A stretch of 64,000 nt of DNA from Arcticibacter pallidicorallinus (GCF_003002875.1 NZ_PVTH01000005.1:1-64000); one strand, 5' to 3'. Counted from the stretch's first letter, positions 1-8,055 are shown. The notes: generated from the sequence alone by a model not told the origin. Program-made: numbers and translations.

Positions 1-1
1 G

Positions 2-31
2 AAGACCAGGGGAATGTTTAGGTTGAGATAG
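2..31 (+). CDS. 3' end of a third copy of the array partner protein (partial)
   Basis: The first complete codons of the window read KTRGMFRLR followed by TAG. These are the last residues of the complete partner protein that ends at 1238, and the 3' flank that follows is nearly the same as that at 1239-1330. The gene therefore starts upstream of the window. It shows that the tandem array extends to the left with at least one more unit. Confidence 0.75.
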   Translation, partial: KTRGMFRLR

Positions 32-87
32 AGCTTTCTTTGAAATGTTCCAGGTACTCATTAGCTCTAACCCTTCAACGATTCATA

Positions 88-119
88 TTGACAATCCAAT
101 GTTTTAAAGGTTACCTATT
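88..119 (+). promoter_or_regulatory. Candidate promoter of the first leader gene
   Basis: A TTG at 88-90 and TACCTATT at 112-119 lie 21 nt apart, roughly the Bacteroidota -33/-7 arrangement (TTG, TAnnTTTG). The match at the -7 box is imperfect. The same block is conserved in the second unit. Transcription would begin very close to the ATG at 137. Confidence 0.35.
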
Positions 120-136
120 CTAAATTGTATGAAATC

Positions 137-619
137 ATGAAAAAATTAAAGCTGAACTTTGAGGAACTCAAAACAGAATTCGAAACCATCGACAATGATG
201 CCATGAGACTAATTAGTGGGGGTTACGACTGTGTTTTTAACTTGATGGGGTACTTAAGTAGCCAGTATGGTGGATCAAACTCATCCAGCTATTACTATAG
301 TAATTATAGTGGTGGTTGGCAGTATGACTCCTCGGGCAACACAATAGGAATTAGCAGCACCAGTGCTCAAGGTTACCTGTCTCAAAATTTTGACTACGAT
401 CCAACGCCGAGCTCACTTGAGGTATATAATGCATTAAATGGTTATGATAGTGCACAAGTAATTGCTAATATTTATATGGGCGGCATCACACATGCCGTTA
501 CGATTGAAAGTCAACTTTCTGATGGATCATATATAATTTTCGATCCATCTTCCGGGAGAACCTCCCAGATTGGGTCGGGGCAAATTCAATCTTGGGGACT
601 CGTCTGTGGAACTAAATAG
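137..619 (+). CDS. Double-glycine-leader protein with papain/C39-like cysteine peptidase signature, copy 1
   Basis: This 160-residue protein begins with a 29-residue leader that is charged and ends in LISGG, the pattern cut by the C39 peptidase domain of bacteriocin-type ABC exporters. The ATG at 137 is preferred over the in-frame TTG at 125 because it gives the usual MKKLKL start. The mature part has Cys32 three residues after the cut (YDCVFNLM), His119 in a strand (GITHAVTI) and Asp136 in YIIFDPSSG. That order and spacing fit a Cys-His-Asp papain fold such as Peptidase_C39_2. Residues 45-75 are rich in Ser, Tyr and Gly. I infer a secreted peptidase or peptidase-like effector; no exporter gene is nearby. 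The partner gene follows after 10 nt. Confidence 0.7.
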   Translation: MKKLKLNFEELKTEFETIDNDAMRLISGGYDCVFNLMGYLSSQYGGSNSSSYYYSNYSGGWQYDSSGNTIGISSTSAQGYLSQNFDYDPTPSSLEVYNALNGYDSAQVIANIYMGGITHAVTIESQLSDGSYIIFDPSSGRTSQIGSGQIQSWGLVCGTK

Positions 620-629
620 TTGCCCATCT

Positions 630-1238
630 ATGAAAAGAATTCTCATTATCTTGGTACTTGTGTTGATATGTACACAAATAAAGGCTCAACGTCCGATGGA
701 CTGGGCTTTTAAGTTAAACCTTAAGGATTATAATGTAAAGTATTCTTTGCCAAAAGGGTTTTCACACCTCGATTCTATGATAAGTTCATACTGTCGGAGC
801 GACTGGTCGGAACTTTTTCAATATAGCTTGATTAATACTGAAGGAGACATAGCTATCCGGTTTCTAATGATTCCAATAACACCGAAAACAGCGGAGCAAC
901 TGGAGTATAGAAAAAGACTTTTCAACCTTTCGGAGCTCTTTCCGCCTAATCAAAATTACCTTAGGACGATTTATTTTCAACTGGAAGCTGATACAACAAA
1001 CCGGATTGCATACTATCCTAAGGCTTACGCTAAGAAGACATTTAATGTAGATGTTGCAGGAGAATATGACAGAGAATGTAAGATAGTCTACAAAGGTAAG
1101 TTCTATAAAAGTAAGGTCGTGTTCTTACATAAAGAGGACCGAATGGACTGCTTTATACATTATTTTTATGAAGAGGGCAAAGAGGAAAAAGTACGAGAAA
1201 CGATTGCGAAGACCAGGGGAATGTTTAGGTTGAGATAG
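630..1238 (+). CDS. Secreted protein of unknown function, array partner copy 1
   Basis: The protein has 202 residues and a clear Sec signal peptide (MKRILIILVLVLICTQIKAQ) with cleavage expected after KAQ. The ATG at 630 is chosen because the longer reading from 570 would overlap the leader gene and bury the signal. The mature part has no motif I recognise. It contains two conserved Cys (in SSYC and DREC) plus a third before FIHYF, and ends in a basic MFRLR tail. It lies 10 nt behind the leader gene, so the two are probably co-transcribed. A periplasmic immunity, inhibitor or accessory role for the neighbouring peptidase is possible but is only inference. Confidence 0.75.
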   Translation: MKRILIILVLVLICTQIKAQRPMDWAFKLNLKDYNVKYSLPKGFSHLDSMISSYCRSDWSELFQYSLINTEGDIAIRFLMIPITPKTAEQLEYRKRLFNLSELFPPNQNYLRTIYFQLEADTTNRIAYYPKAYAKKTFNVDVAGEYDRECKIVYKGKFYKSKVVFLHKEDRMDCFIHYFYEEGKEEKVRETIAKTRGMFRLR

Positions 1239-1290
1239 AGCTTTCTTTGAAATGTTCCAGGTACTCATTAGCTCTAACCCTCAATTCATA

Positions 1291-1322
1291 TTGACAATCC
1301 AATGTTTTAAAGGTTACCTATT
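1291..1322 (+). promoter_or_regulatory. Candidate promoter of the second leader gene
   Basis: The same TTG (1291-1293) and TACCTATT (1315-1322) boxes occur as upstream of the first unit, with identical sequence between them. Conservation across the duplicated units suggests that each unit keeps its own promoter. The -7 box is weak against the Bacteroidota consensus. Confidence 0.35.
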
Positions 1323-1339
1323 CTAAATTGGATGAAATC

Positions 1340-1822
1340 ATGAAAAAATTAAAGCTCAACTTTCAGGAACTCAAAACAGAATTCGAAACCATCGACAATG
1401 ATGCCATGAGACTAATTAGTGGGGGTTACGACTGTGTTTTTAACTTGATGGGGTACTTAAGTAGCCAGTATGGTGGATCAAACTCATCAAGCTATTACTA
1501 TAGTAATTATAGTGGTGGTTGGCAGTATGATTCGTCGGGAAACACTATAGGAATTAGCAGCACCAGTGCACAAGGTTACCTGTCTCAAAACTTTGACTAC
1601 GATCCAACGCCGAGTTCTCTGGAGGTATACAATGCATTACATGGGTATGATAGTGCAACCGTGATTGCTAATATTTATATGGGCGGCATCACACATGCCG
1701 TTACAATCCAAAATCAACTTCCTGATGGGTCATACCTAGTCTATGATCCCTCTTCGGGGCAGACCAATCAAATTGGAACCGGGCAAATTCAATCTTGGGG
1801 ACTTGTCTGTGGATCTAGGTAG
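1340..1822 (+). CDS. Double-glycine-leader protein with papain/C39-like cysteine peptidase signature, copy 2
   Basis: This is a 160-residue paralogue of the protein at 137-619. The leader ends in the same LISGG, and Cys32, His119 and Asp136 are retained. By eye there are 14 differences in 160 residues; only one lies in the first 100 and the rest are in the last 60, around the His and Asp strands and the C-terminal tail. The ATG at 1340 is used rather than the TTG at 1328. The partner gene begins 9 nt after the stop. The constant N-terminal half with a variable C-terminal part suggests gene conversion, or selection for variation near the substrate-facing side of the fold. Confidence 0.7.
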   Translation: MKKLKLNFQELKTEFETIDNDAMRLISGGYDCVFNLMGYLSSQYGGSNSSSYYYSNYSGGWQYDSSGNTIGISSTSAQGYLSQNFDYDPTPSSLEVYNALHGYDSATVIANIYMGGITHAVTIQNQLPDGSYLVYDPSSGQTNQIGTGQIQSWGLVCGSR

Positions 1823-1831
1823 TTGCGTGAC

Positions 1832-2440
1832 ATGAAAAAGATTCTTTTAATCTCGGCACTTGTATTAATATGTACACACTTAAAAGCTCAACGTCCGATG
1901 GACTGGGCTTTTAAGTTAAATCTCAAATATTATAATATTAAATATTCTGCTCCAGAAGGATTTTCGCATCTGGATTCAATGACGAGTTCATATTGTCTGA
2001 GTAATCGTTCAGAGCTTTTTCAATATAGCTTAATAAATAAAGAGGAAGACATAGCAATTCGGTTTTTAATGATCCAAATACTTCCACAAACCGCTGAGCA
2101 ACTAGAGCGAACGAGAAGGCTATTTAATCTCAAATACGTGACTCTTCCGAATGACAATTACCTCAGAACTATTTATTTGCAGTTGGAAGGTGATACAGCA
2201 AACCGGATTGTATACTATCCAAAGTCATACGCTAAAAAAACGTTTAATGTCAATGTTGCCGGAGAATATGACAGGGAATGTAAACTGATTTACAAAGATA
2301 AGTTCTATAAAAGCAAGGTTGTTTTCTTACATAGGGAAAACAAACTAGACTGCTTTATACATTATTTCTATGAAGAGGGCAAAGAGGAAAAAGTACGAGA
2401 AATCATTGCGAAGACTAGACGGATGTTTAGATTGAGATAG
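1832..2440 (+). CDS. Secreted protein of unknown function, array partner copy 2
   Basis: This 202-residue protein begins with a signal peptide (MKKILLISALVLICTHLKAQ) and is a paralogue of the protein at 630-1238. I count about 43 differences by hand, roughly 79% identity, so it is more diverged than the paired leader proteins. The Cys residues, the FIHYFYEEGKEEKVRE block and the MFRLR tail are kept; residues 80-105 vary most. The ATG at 1832 replaces an upstream TTG that abuts the stop of the leader gene. Function unknown. Pairing with a leader peptidase in every unit suggests that the two products act together. Confidence 0.75.
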   Translation: MKKILLISALVLICTHLKAQRPMDWAFKLNLKYYNIKYSAPEGFSHLDSMTSSYCLSNRSELFQYSLINKEEDIAIRFLMIQILPQTAEQLERTRRLFNLKYVTLPNDNYLRTIYLQLEGDTANRIVYYPKSYAKKTFNVNVAGEYDRECKLIYKDKFYKSKVVFLHRENKLDCFIHYFYEEGKEEKVREIIAKTRRMFRLR

Positions 2441-2558
2441 AGCTGTCTTTGAGAGTTGATCTGATGCCCAAAGCGCCCATTTGAATTCTGGGAATGAATA
2501 TGCGAATGAACATTCAGCGCTAGCGTCTGTTTACTCTCCTAACCAGAGAAGCAGAATA

Positions 2559-3362
2559 ATGAAGAATAACCTACAGAAGAAGACCATACTTGTTACCGGG
2601 GCCAGCTCGGGTATCGGTCAGGGGATCGCTATTCGATTCGGTCAACAGGGCGCAAATGTGGTCGTTAACTATCACAGCGATGAAGAGGGAGCAAAATCGA
2701 CGCTTGACAAGATTAACGCAGCTGGTGGCGATGGTTTTATATACCAGGCGGATGTGAGCAGTGAAGAGGAAGTGAAGGGCATGTATGAAGAGGCGGTTAA
2801 GAAGTATGGGTCGATCGATGTTTTAATCAACAACGCCGGAATCCAGAAGGATAGCTCCTTTTCGGAAATGACTTTGGACGAATGGAACGGCGTAATCAAG
2901 ACAAATCTAACGGGACAATTCCTGTGTGCACGGGAAGCTATCAGGCTCTTTGTACAAAAGCCGGACGTTGGTAACGAGGCGAAGGCTAAAGGAAACATCA
3001 TTTTTATCAGTTCTGTGCATGACATCATTCCCTGGGCGGGACATGTGAACTATGCCTCTTCCAAGGGGGGCATCTCTATGCTGATGAAATCGCTTGCTCT
3101 GGAAGTAGCACAAAAAAAGATCCGCGTAAATTGTATTTCCCCTGGAGCAATTGCTACTGATATCAATGATGATGTATGGAAGGACGAGCAAAAGAAAGCG
3201 GAACTTCTGAAACTCATCCCGTATAAGCGGATCGGGCAGCCGGAAGACATAGCGAAGACTGCAGTTTGGCTGGCATCCGATGAAAGTGATTACATCACCG
3301 GTACCACGATTTATGTTGATGGAGGTATGACGCTATATCCGGGATTCCTGGAAAATGGCTAA
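2559..3362 (+). CDS. SDR-family dehydrogenase, glucose 1-dehydrogenase-like
   Basis: The 267-residue protein is a classical short-chain dehydrogenase. It has the cofactor motif TGASSGIGQG near the N-terminus, NNAG in the middle, the catalytic Tyr-Lys in YASSKGG, and a C-terminal YVDGGMTLYPGF typical of glucose 1-dehydrogenases. Residues after the second strand (NYHSDEEGA) suggest NADP binding. The ATG at 2559 gives the standard family length; the longer reading from 2481 adds an unconserved extension. It converges on a 6-phosphogluconate dehydrogenase gene, which hints at a sugar-oxidation role. Exact substrate is uncertain. Confidence 0.85.
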   Translation: MKNNLQKKTILVTGASSGIGQGIAIRFGQQGANVVVNYHSDEEGAKSTLDKINAAGGDGFIYQADVSSEEEVKGMYEEAVKKYGSIDVLINNAGIQKDSSFSEMTLDEWNGVIKTNLTGQFLCAREAIRLFVQKPDVGNEAKAKGNIIFISSVHDIIPWAGHVNYASSKGGISMLMKSLALEVAQKKIRVNCISPGAIATDINDDVWKDEQKKAELLKLIPYKRIGQPEDIAKTAVWLASDESDYITGTTIYVDGGMTLYPGFLENG

Positions 3363-3383
3363 ATGCAGAAGCTCCCCGAGGTG

Positions 3384-3410
3384 GTCAGAGCTTACTGCTC
3401 TGACTTTTTC
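3384..3410 (+). terminator. Rho-independent terminator between convergent genes
   Basis: An 8-bp stem (GTCAGAGC / GCTCTGAC) with a 5-nt loop is followed by TTTTTC. It terminates the SDR gene. The downstream arm overlaps the last codons of the convergent dehydrogenase gene, whose KKKSEQ tail is encoded by the same bases. Confidence 0.75.
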
Positions 3411-4372
3411 TTATAGAGATAACTGCTTTCGATATTCTCCAGCTTACCGTACTTACGTTCGTAGCGAATACCTTCATCCGGACCAAAAGGATGACCGCCA
3501 AAGCCATTACGCATCATAGCTATCGCCTTATCTGCTACCCTATCTGAGTTTCGGGAGGCGAAAAGCTGCATGACCGACTGCGCAATCACCGGAACCGGTA
3601 CCTCCATGCGCATGGCATCGGCAACGAGCCAGTTAACCTCTCCGGTGTCTTCGATATAGGATGGTACGCTTTCGAAGCCCTGTTGCTCGTTATAAGATTT
3701 CGCCATCAGTTCGATCAGCCAGGAACGAATAACGGAGCCATGGTTCCAGGTCTTTAAAATTTCCGGAAAGTTAAGATCCTCTCGGTAATTGGACAAAAGG
3801 TCCATCCCTTCGGCGATCGCCTGCAGCATACCGAACTCTATTCCGTTGTGAACGAGCTTGACATAATGTCCCGAGCCGGGACCACCGGTATGCACATATC
3901 CATTTTCGACCGCCAGATCCTTCAAAATCGGTGACACATGAACCATTGCTTCGGGTTCGCCTCCTGCCATGAAACACGCACCGTTTCTCGCTCCGTCAAC
4001 GCCTCCGCTGGTGCCGCAGTCTACGAACGCAATACCGTGTTCTTTCAGTTCCTGGGCCCTGCGAACAGAATCTCCCCAATAAGAATTGCCACCATCAACG
4101 ATAATATCATTTTCCTGAAGCCTGGTGGACAGCTGTTCAATTATCCGGTCAATTACCGCTCCGGCGGGCACGTATATAAATACTATCTTCGGAGAAGCCA
4201 GTTCCGCGACAAACGCATCCATATCAGACACTTGAAGCACACCATAGTCCTGAAGCTCCTGGTAGTTGTTCAGGTCATACCCAATAACCTGATACCCTTT
4301 ATCAATAGCCTGTAGAGCCATGTTGCCTCCCATTTTACCTAGCCCTATGATACCTATTGTTGTCTTCTTCAT
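3392..4372 (-). CDS. gnd: 6-phosphogluconate dehydrogenase, short (GntZ/YqeC) form
   Basis: The 326-residue protein has an N-terminal Rossmann motif (GIIGLGKMGGNM), a GGVDGARNG substrate loop and the catalytic Lys-Asn in HYVKLVHNGIEFG. It then has the helical 6PGDH C-terminal domain. The length matches the short bacterial form rather than the 470-residue E. coli type. The acidic residue after the second strand (GYDLNN) suggests preference for NAD. It converts 6-phosphogluconate to ribulose 5-phosphate and CO2 in the cytoplasm. It stands alone on the minus strand, convergent with the glucose-dehydrogenase-like SDR; no gluconokinase is nearby. Confidence 0.9.
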   Translation of the reverse strand: MKKTTIGIIGLGKMGGNMALQAIDKGYQVIGYDLNNYQELQDYGVLQVSDMDAFVAELASPKIVFIYVPAGAVIDRIIEQLSTRLQENDIIVDGGNSYWGDSVRRAQELKEHGIAFVDCGTSGGVDGARNGACFMAGGEPEAMVHVSPILKDLAVENGYVHTGGPGSGHYVKLVHNGIEFGMLQAIAEGMDLLSNYREDLNFPEILKTWNHGSVIRSWLIELMAKSYNEQQGFESVPSYIEDTGEVNWLVADAMRMEVPVPVIAQSVMQLFASRNSDRVADKAIAMMRNGFGGHPFGPDEGIRYERKYGKLENIESSYLYKKKSEQ

Positions 4373-4486
4373 CTTTTCACGAATAATATGAGGTCAATCA
4401 CTGGTATTAGTAAGACCCAAGTCAATATTTTGTTTTAGGAAATGGGATAAAGCGGAGTACCTTCGCGCTGAATAAACAATGTAATT

Positions 4487-6559
4487 CTACTTGAAAAAAA
4501 TAAATGCCTTGTTTCTGTAACCGGGCTTGTCAGCGTACCAATCGGCGTATCTGACGCCGCCTGATAATGCCCATTGTGAGAAGTAGGCGTAAACATCATA
4601 AATTGCCTTTTTCTCAACCGGGTAGTCGAACGAACCGAAAATATCGAGTGCGAACGGCTTGTTTTCTTTCGTAAGGTAGTACCTGCTCTTCTGTTCGTTG
4701 GAGTTATCAAACTGAGTTGATAGCAGACTCTTATCTGCAAGATCTGTAGGCAGATGATTAACGAGGTGTACTTCCCTGCCCCGGGTCTGGTTGCTGATCA
4801 GGAAGGGGTTGAAAGGAGCGCGTGCTGTAAAGTCTTCCTGCAGAGGTGAATGGAACGTTATGCTGATATCCACCGTCGTGCTGTTTACCAGGCCACTGTT
4901 CTGGACGGTGTTTATGAAGCCAGGATTCGAAGCGAACAGCTCTTTATGGGAGTCGAACGGTATGATCACAGCAGTCGACTGATTTGCCTCGGTTCCATTT
5001 CCTGACAATCGGATATAGTTGTTACTGAGCCTCTGACCGCTCACGCTTTTTACTGTGCCTGCTGTGAGAGGAAGCTGCACGCCAAAACCGTTGCTGAAAC
5101 TGGCACCGGCGGCCAGAGGTTTATAGGAGCCATTTAGATGGACAACATTATTGTTAGCGTTCATCGCAAACTTGTATTGGTAGCTGATAACCAGATCGTT
5201 CAGGTCATAATCTCCTTCAGCAGGCCACATATCTTCAAAGGTCAGAGTTCCCCATACCGATTTGCTCGGGTAATATCGGTTATAAGCCAGTTTGGGGTCT
5301 TCAGGATATTCATCATAGAGATCAGGAACTCCGTCGCCATCCGTATCTACTACCTTCTCATCTACGAAAGGAATGCCTGTTGGCGAAATGGCATCTACCG
5401 GATTGGATTGAGCATAGAAAACCAGATCGTTGAAGTCCTGGTCACTATGAGCACCCGGCGTCCGGTTAATATCCTCGAAAGCTACCAGGAAGACACGCTG
5501 ACTAGCGTCGTTTAGAAGTACGTTATGTCTCTTAAGGCTGTTGTTGGTTTCAGGATTGAGGTGTTCGTCTGTGTAAAATTTCGTTGCATTGTAGTTCACA
5601 GATTTATCGGTGGTTTGGTAGGCGTTTTGGATGAGCACAAAGCCGACCGAGGTTCCGGGTTTAAATCTTCCGATCTTTACTTTATCACCCATGAGCAGAT
5701 TTCCCAGCCCCTGGCTTCCTTTCATTGATGCGTTGGGGAGGATCATTCTGATGGTGTCGATCTGGTCCGCGGATGTTGGTTTTTGTCCGGTTGGATATGT
5801 ATAATATCCCAATGAATTCAGGAATTCCGCTCCTTCATGCACGAAAGTGATCCAGACGTCAGAAGTCCTGGTGATGGTAAGATTTGTCGGTGCTTCTGTA
5901 TTCAAAAACTCCGGATGCCTGTCCGGAACCGAGCTTCCCTCAGGAATGGTATTTCCCAGATGTTGAATCAGGGCAGCCATATCAACCCGCTGATCGACCG
6001 GTTCCCGGTCGAGAGGCCTGCCAAGTTCATCAAAGGATGCGGGATCATAGATGTAGGCAGTGTTTTGTGAAGAGGTATTGAAGCGGGAAGATTTTAAATT
6101 CATTGTCGAACGGGTCCCTTTTTGAATCATAATGTTTCCGCTGATGCCATTGGCTCCGCCGATAACGGCGGTGACAGAGCTTCCGGCTATGTAGGCATTC
6201 ACCTTTCTCGCGAGACCGATGTAAGCCGGATCTATGACGATGCTTTCCAGATAAGCCGGGAGGTTTAATGTTGCCTTCACATACCCGTCTGCGTCACTAA
6301 GTACTTTGGTGAGTTCTTCGCCAGGCTCCATAGATAAGGGATCATATACGGAAACAAGGACATTCTTTAGCGGCTGGTCTGTCCGTGTCAGAAGCCGGAT
6401 GTTTAGTGCCACTTTCTTTGTGGTGCTGTAATTGAATCCTTCAGGCGATACCTTATCGCCGGGAAGTTCTCCACTTGATTCGGTTAACTGATTTTTTTGA
6501 CAGGATAGCGCCGACAAAGCAAGCATAACCACACACAATTTGAGAAACGTCATTTTCAT
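4487..6559 (-). CDS. LruC-domain lipoprotein with DUF4114 and calcium-type repeats
   Basis: The 690-residue protein starts with a lipoprotein signal ending LSALSC. The ATG at 6559 is chosen because earlier in-frame starts add a region with no signal character; the Met two codons later is an alternative. An Ig/carboxypeptidase-regulatory-like segment comes first. Around residues 350-390 is a DUF4114-like stretch containing SDQDFNDLVFYA, followed by an aspartate-rich DTDGDGVPD calcium-binding loop. The last 270 residues are an LruC/DUF4842 domain (EGDYDLNDLVISY). Such proteins are surface-exposed in Bacteroidota; their role is unknown. It is monocistronic, with a dyad about 75 nt upstream. Confidence 0.85.
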   Translation of the reverse strand: MKMTFLKLCVVMLALSALSCQKNQLTESSGELPGDKVSPEGFNYSTTKKVALNIRLLTRTDQPLKNVLVSVYDPLSMEPGEELTKVLSDADGYVKATLNLPAYLESIVIDPAYIGLARKVNAYIAGSSVTAVIGGANGISGNIMIQKGTRSTMNLKSSRFNTSSQNTAYIYDPASFDELGRPLDREPVDQRVDMAALIQHLGNTIPEGSSVPDRHPEFLNTEAPTNLTITRTSDVWITFVHEGAEFLNSLGYYTYPTGQKPTSADQIDTIRMILPNASMKGSQGLGNLLMGDKVKIGRFKPGTSVGFVLIQNAYQTTDKSVNYNATKFYTDEHLNPETNNSLKRHNVLLNDASQRVFLVAFEDINRTPGAHSDQDFNDLVFYAQSNPVDAISPTGIPFVDEKVVDTDGDGVPDLYDEYPEDPKLAYNRYYPSKSVWGTLTFEDMWPAEGDYDLNDLVISYQYKFAMNANNNVVHLNGSYKPLAAGASFSNGFGVQLPLTAGTVKSVSGQRLSNNYIRLSGNGTEANQSTAVIIPFDSHKELFASNPGFINTVQNSGLVNSTTVDISITFHSPLQEDFTARAPFNPFLISNQTRGREVHLVNHLPTDLADKSLLSTQFDNSNEQKSRYYLTKENKPFALDIFGSFDYPVEKKAIYDVYAYFSQWALSGGVRYADWYADKPGYRNKAFIFFK

Positions 6560-6630
6560 GCTGTGCTGTGTGCATTTTTTATACCAGTTCATCTGATAAG
6601 AATTAGTACACACTTTGGTTAACATTATTT

Positions 6631-6643
6631 CACACATTGTGTG
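6631..6643. promoter_or_regulatory. Short perfect dyad upstream of the LruC gene
   Basis: CACACA-T-TGTGTG is a perfect inverted repeat about 75 nt upstream of the LruC gene start. Its position would suit an operator, but I recognise no cognate regulator and the arms are only 6 bp. Confidence 0.3.
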
Positions 6644-6741
6644 GCAATTTTAACTATTGCGATAAATTGTGAATGCCCCAGATGAGAAAAAAAATGCACA
6701 TGGGACATAATAGCCTGAATTTATTTAGCCGTGTTTATTAA

Positions 6742-6749
6742 TATCTTTG
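6742..6749 (+). promoter_or_regulatory. Candidate -7 box of the acetyltransferase gene
   Basis: TATCTTTG fits the Bacteroidota -7 consensus TAnnTTTG exactly and lies 54 nt before the ATG at 6803. No convincing -33 TTG is seen at the usual spacing. Confidence 0.45.
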
Positions 6750-6802
6750 AGCTCGGGATCTCGACCGGATCCATTCTATGACATCGCTTACAGCTGAATT
6801 TC

Positions 6803-7396
6803 ATGAAGACACAAAAGGAAAAAATGTTTAATGGTGAGCCTTACGATGCTCATTGTGAGGAGATGATCAACATTCGAATGAGGGTGAAGGGTCTTCTGCA
6901 CAAATTGAATGTAACAGAGTATTATACAGACAAGTTTCAGGGAATAATGAACGAATTGTGTCCCAATTCAGCCAGTAATATTCATCTGGAACCTCCCTTT
7001 TACTGCGATTACGGAGATCATATTTACGCGGGGGATAAAGTATTCATCAACTTTGGGGCGGTAATCCTCGATGGGGCGAAAGTTACAATCGGTGCCCGTA
7101 CACTGATTGCCCCTGGGGTGCATATCTATACCGCAGAGCATCCACTGGATGCTGATGAACGCGATCAATGGGAAAGCTGCAGACCGGTCACCATTGGAGA
7201 GCGTTGCTGGATCGGAGGGCATGTTACCATTTGTCCGGGTGTAACCATCGGCGACCGTTGCGTAATCGGCGCCGGATCCGTAGTGGTTAAAGATATTCCG
7301 AATGATTCCCTTGCAGTGGGTAACCCAGCCCGCGTAATCAGAAAGCTCAACCAGGCTGAAGGGGAAATAGACGAGTATTTTTCTGGAAAGACATAA
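6803..7396 (+). CDS. maa: Maltose/galactoside O-acetyltransferase family protein
   Basis: This 197-residue left-handed beta-helix acetyltransferase has the N-terminal MFNGEPYDA segment of the Maac family. Hexapeptide repeats run from about residue 75 to 180, and the catalytic His lies in YTAEHPLD. It would transfer acetyl from acetyl-CoA to a sugar 6-hydroxyl in the cytoplasm. It ends 47 nt before the aldehyde oxidoreductase genes on the same strand, but nothing ties their functions together. Substrate specificity cannot be read from the sequence. Confidence 0.9.
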   Translation: MKTQKEKMFNGEPYDAHCEEMINIRMRVKGLLHKLNVTEYYTDKFQGIMNELCPNSASNIHLEPPFYCDYGDHIYAGDKVFINFGAVILDGAKVTIGARTLIAPGVHIYTAEHPLDADERDQWESCRPVTIGERCWIGGHVTICPGVTIGDRCVIGAGSVVVKDIPNDSLAVGNPARVIRKLNQAEGEIDEYFSGKT

Positions 7397-7443
7397 AACA
7401 ATATGCTCATTGATTAGTAATTACCTAATGTAATTCCTGACCA

Positions 7444-8055
7444 ATGGCTAAAGAAAAAACGAGCAAAGCCTCCAGGCGCAATTTCCTGAAACAATCTACG
7501 CTAATAACGGTCGCCGCTATGGCACCTCCTGTTGCCCTCAAAGCGGCCGAGGAGCAGTGGGACGAGCGACTGGCATCTGCTATCGAGAACGTTCCGTTAA
7601 ACATCGAAGTAAACGGAAGTGTGCATCAGGCGAAAATTGATCCTCGTGTAACGCTTCTCGATTTTCTTCGTGAACATCTGCAGCTAACGGGCACAAAGAA
7701 GGGCTGTGACTATGGACAGTGCGGTGCCTGCACGGTGCATGTTGACGGGCAGCGCATCAACTCTTGCCTGAGCCTTGCGGTGATGAACGACGGTCGCAAG
7801 GTTACAACGATTGAGGGACTGGCTGACGGCGCTGAGCTGCATCCGATGCAGGCCGCATTTATCAAGCATGATGGTTTGCAATGCGGTTATTGCACCCCGG
7901 GGCAAATTATGTCGGCAGTCGCCTGCATTAGGGAAGGTCATGCAGATAGTGATGAGGAAATACGTGAATTTATGAGTGGAAATATTTGTCGCTGTGGCGC
8001 CTACCCCAATATAGTAGCAGCCATCAGAGAGGTGAAAGGAGGGTCAAAAGTATGA
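7444..8055 (+). CDS. paoA: Aldehyde oxidoreductase iron-sulfur subunit (PaoA/YagT type)
   Basis: The 203-residue protein begins with a twin-arginine signal (SRRNFLKQ then a hydrophobic stretch). It carries both [2Fe-2S] motifs of the xanthine-oxidase family: the plant-type site CDYGQCGAC with a later Cys, and CGYCTPGQ with CRCGAY. It would be the electron-transfer small subunit of a periplasmic molybdoenzyme that oxidises aldehydes to acids. The stop overlaps the next gene's ATG (ATGA), which indicates translational coupling. Only this subunit has an export signal, so the complex is likely exported folded through Tat, as in E. coli PaoABC. Confidence 0.92.
   Translation: MAKEKTSKASRRNFLKQSTLITVAAMAPPVALKAAEEQWDERLASAIENVPLNIEVNGSVHQAKIDPRVTLLDFLREHLQLTGTKKGCDYGQCGACTVHVDGQRINSCLSLAVMNDGRKVTTIEGLADGAELHPMQAAFIKHDGLQCGYCTPGQIMSAVACIREGHADSDEEIREFMSGNICRCGAYPNIVAAIREVKGGSKV

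Larger units (their letters stand above)
1..2455 (+). repeat. Tandem array of about 1.2-kb two-gene units
   Basis: The sequence at position 1 recurs at 1208 and, more diverged, at about 2410. The upstream flank, leader gene and partner gene are each present twice in full, with a period of about 1203-1207 nt. A 4-nt indel in the flank (near 75 versus near 1280) accounts for the difference in period. Similarity is highest across the flank and the first 100 codons of the leader gene and lower in the partner gene. Tandem gene duplication with later divergence or gene conversion is the simplest reading. Confidence 0.9.

Noticed and set aside
125-136. TTG start of the first leader gene (and the equivalent at 1328)
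   Set aside because: The ATG four codons later gives the conserved leader start and a normal leader length.
2672-3250. Minus-strand open frames inside the SDR gene
   Set aside because: They are antisense shadows of a clearly conserved dehydrogenase, without starts, signals or family features.
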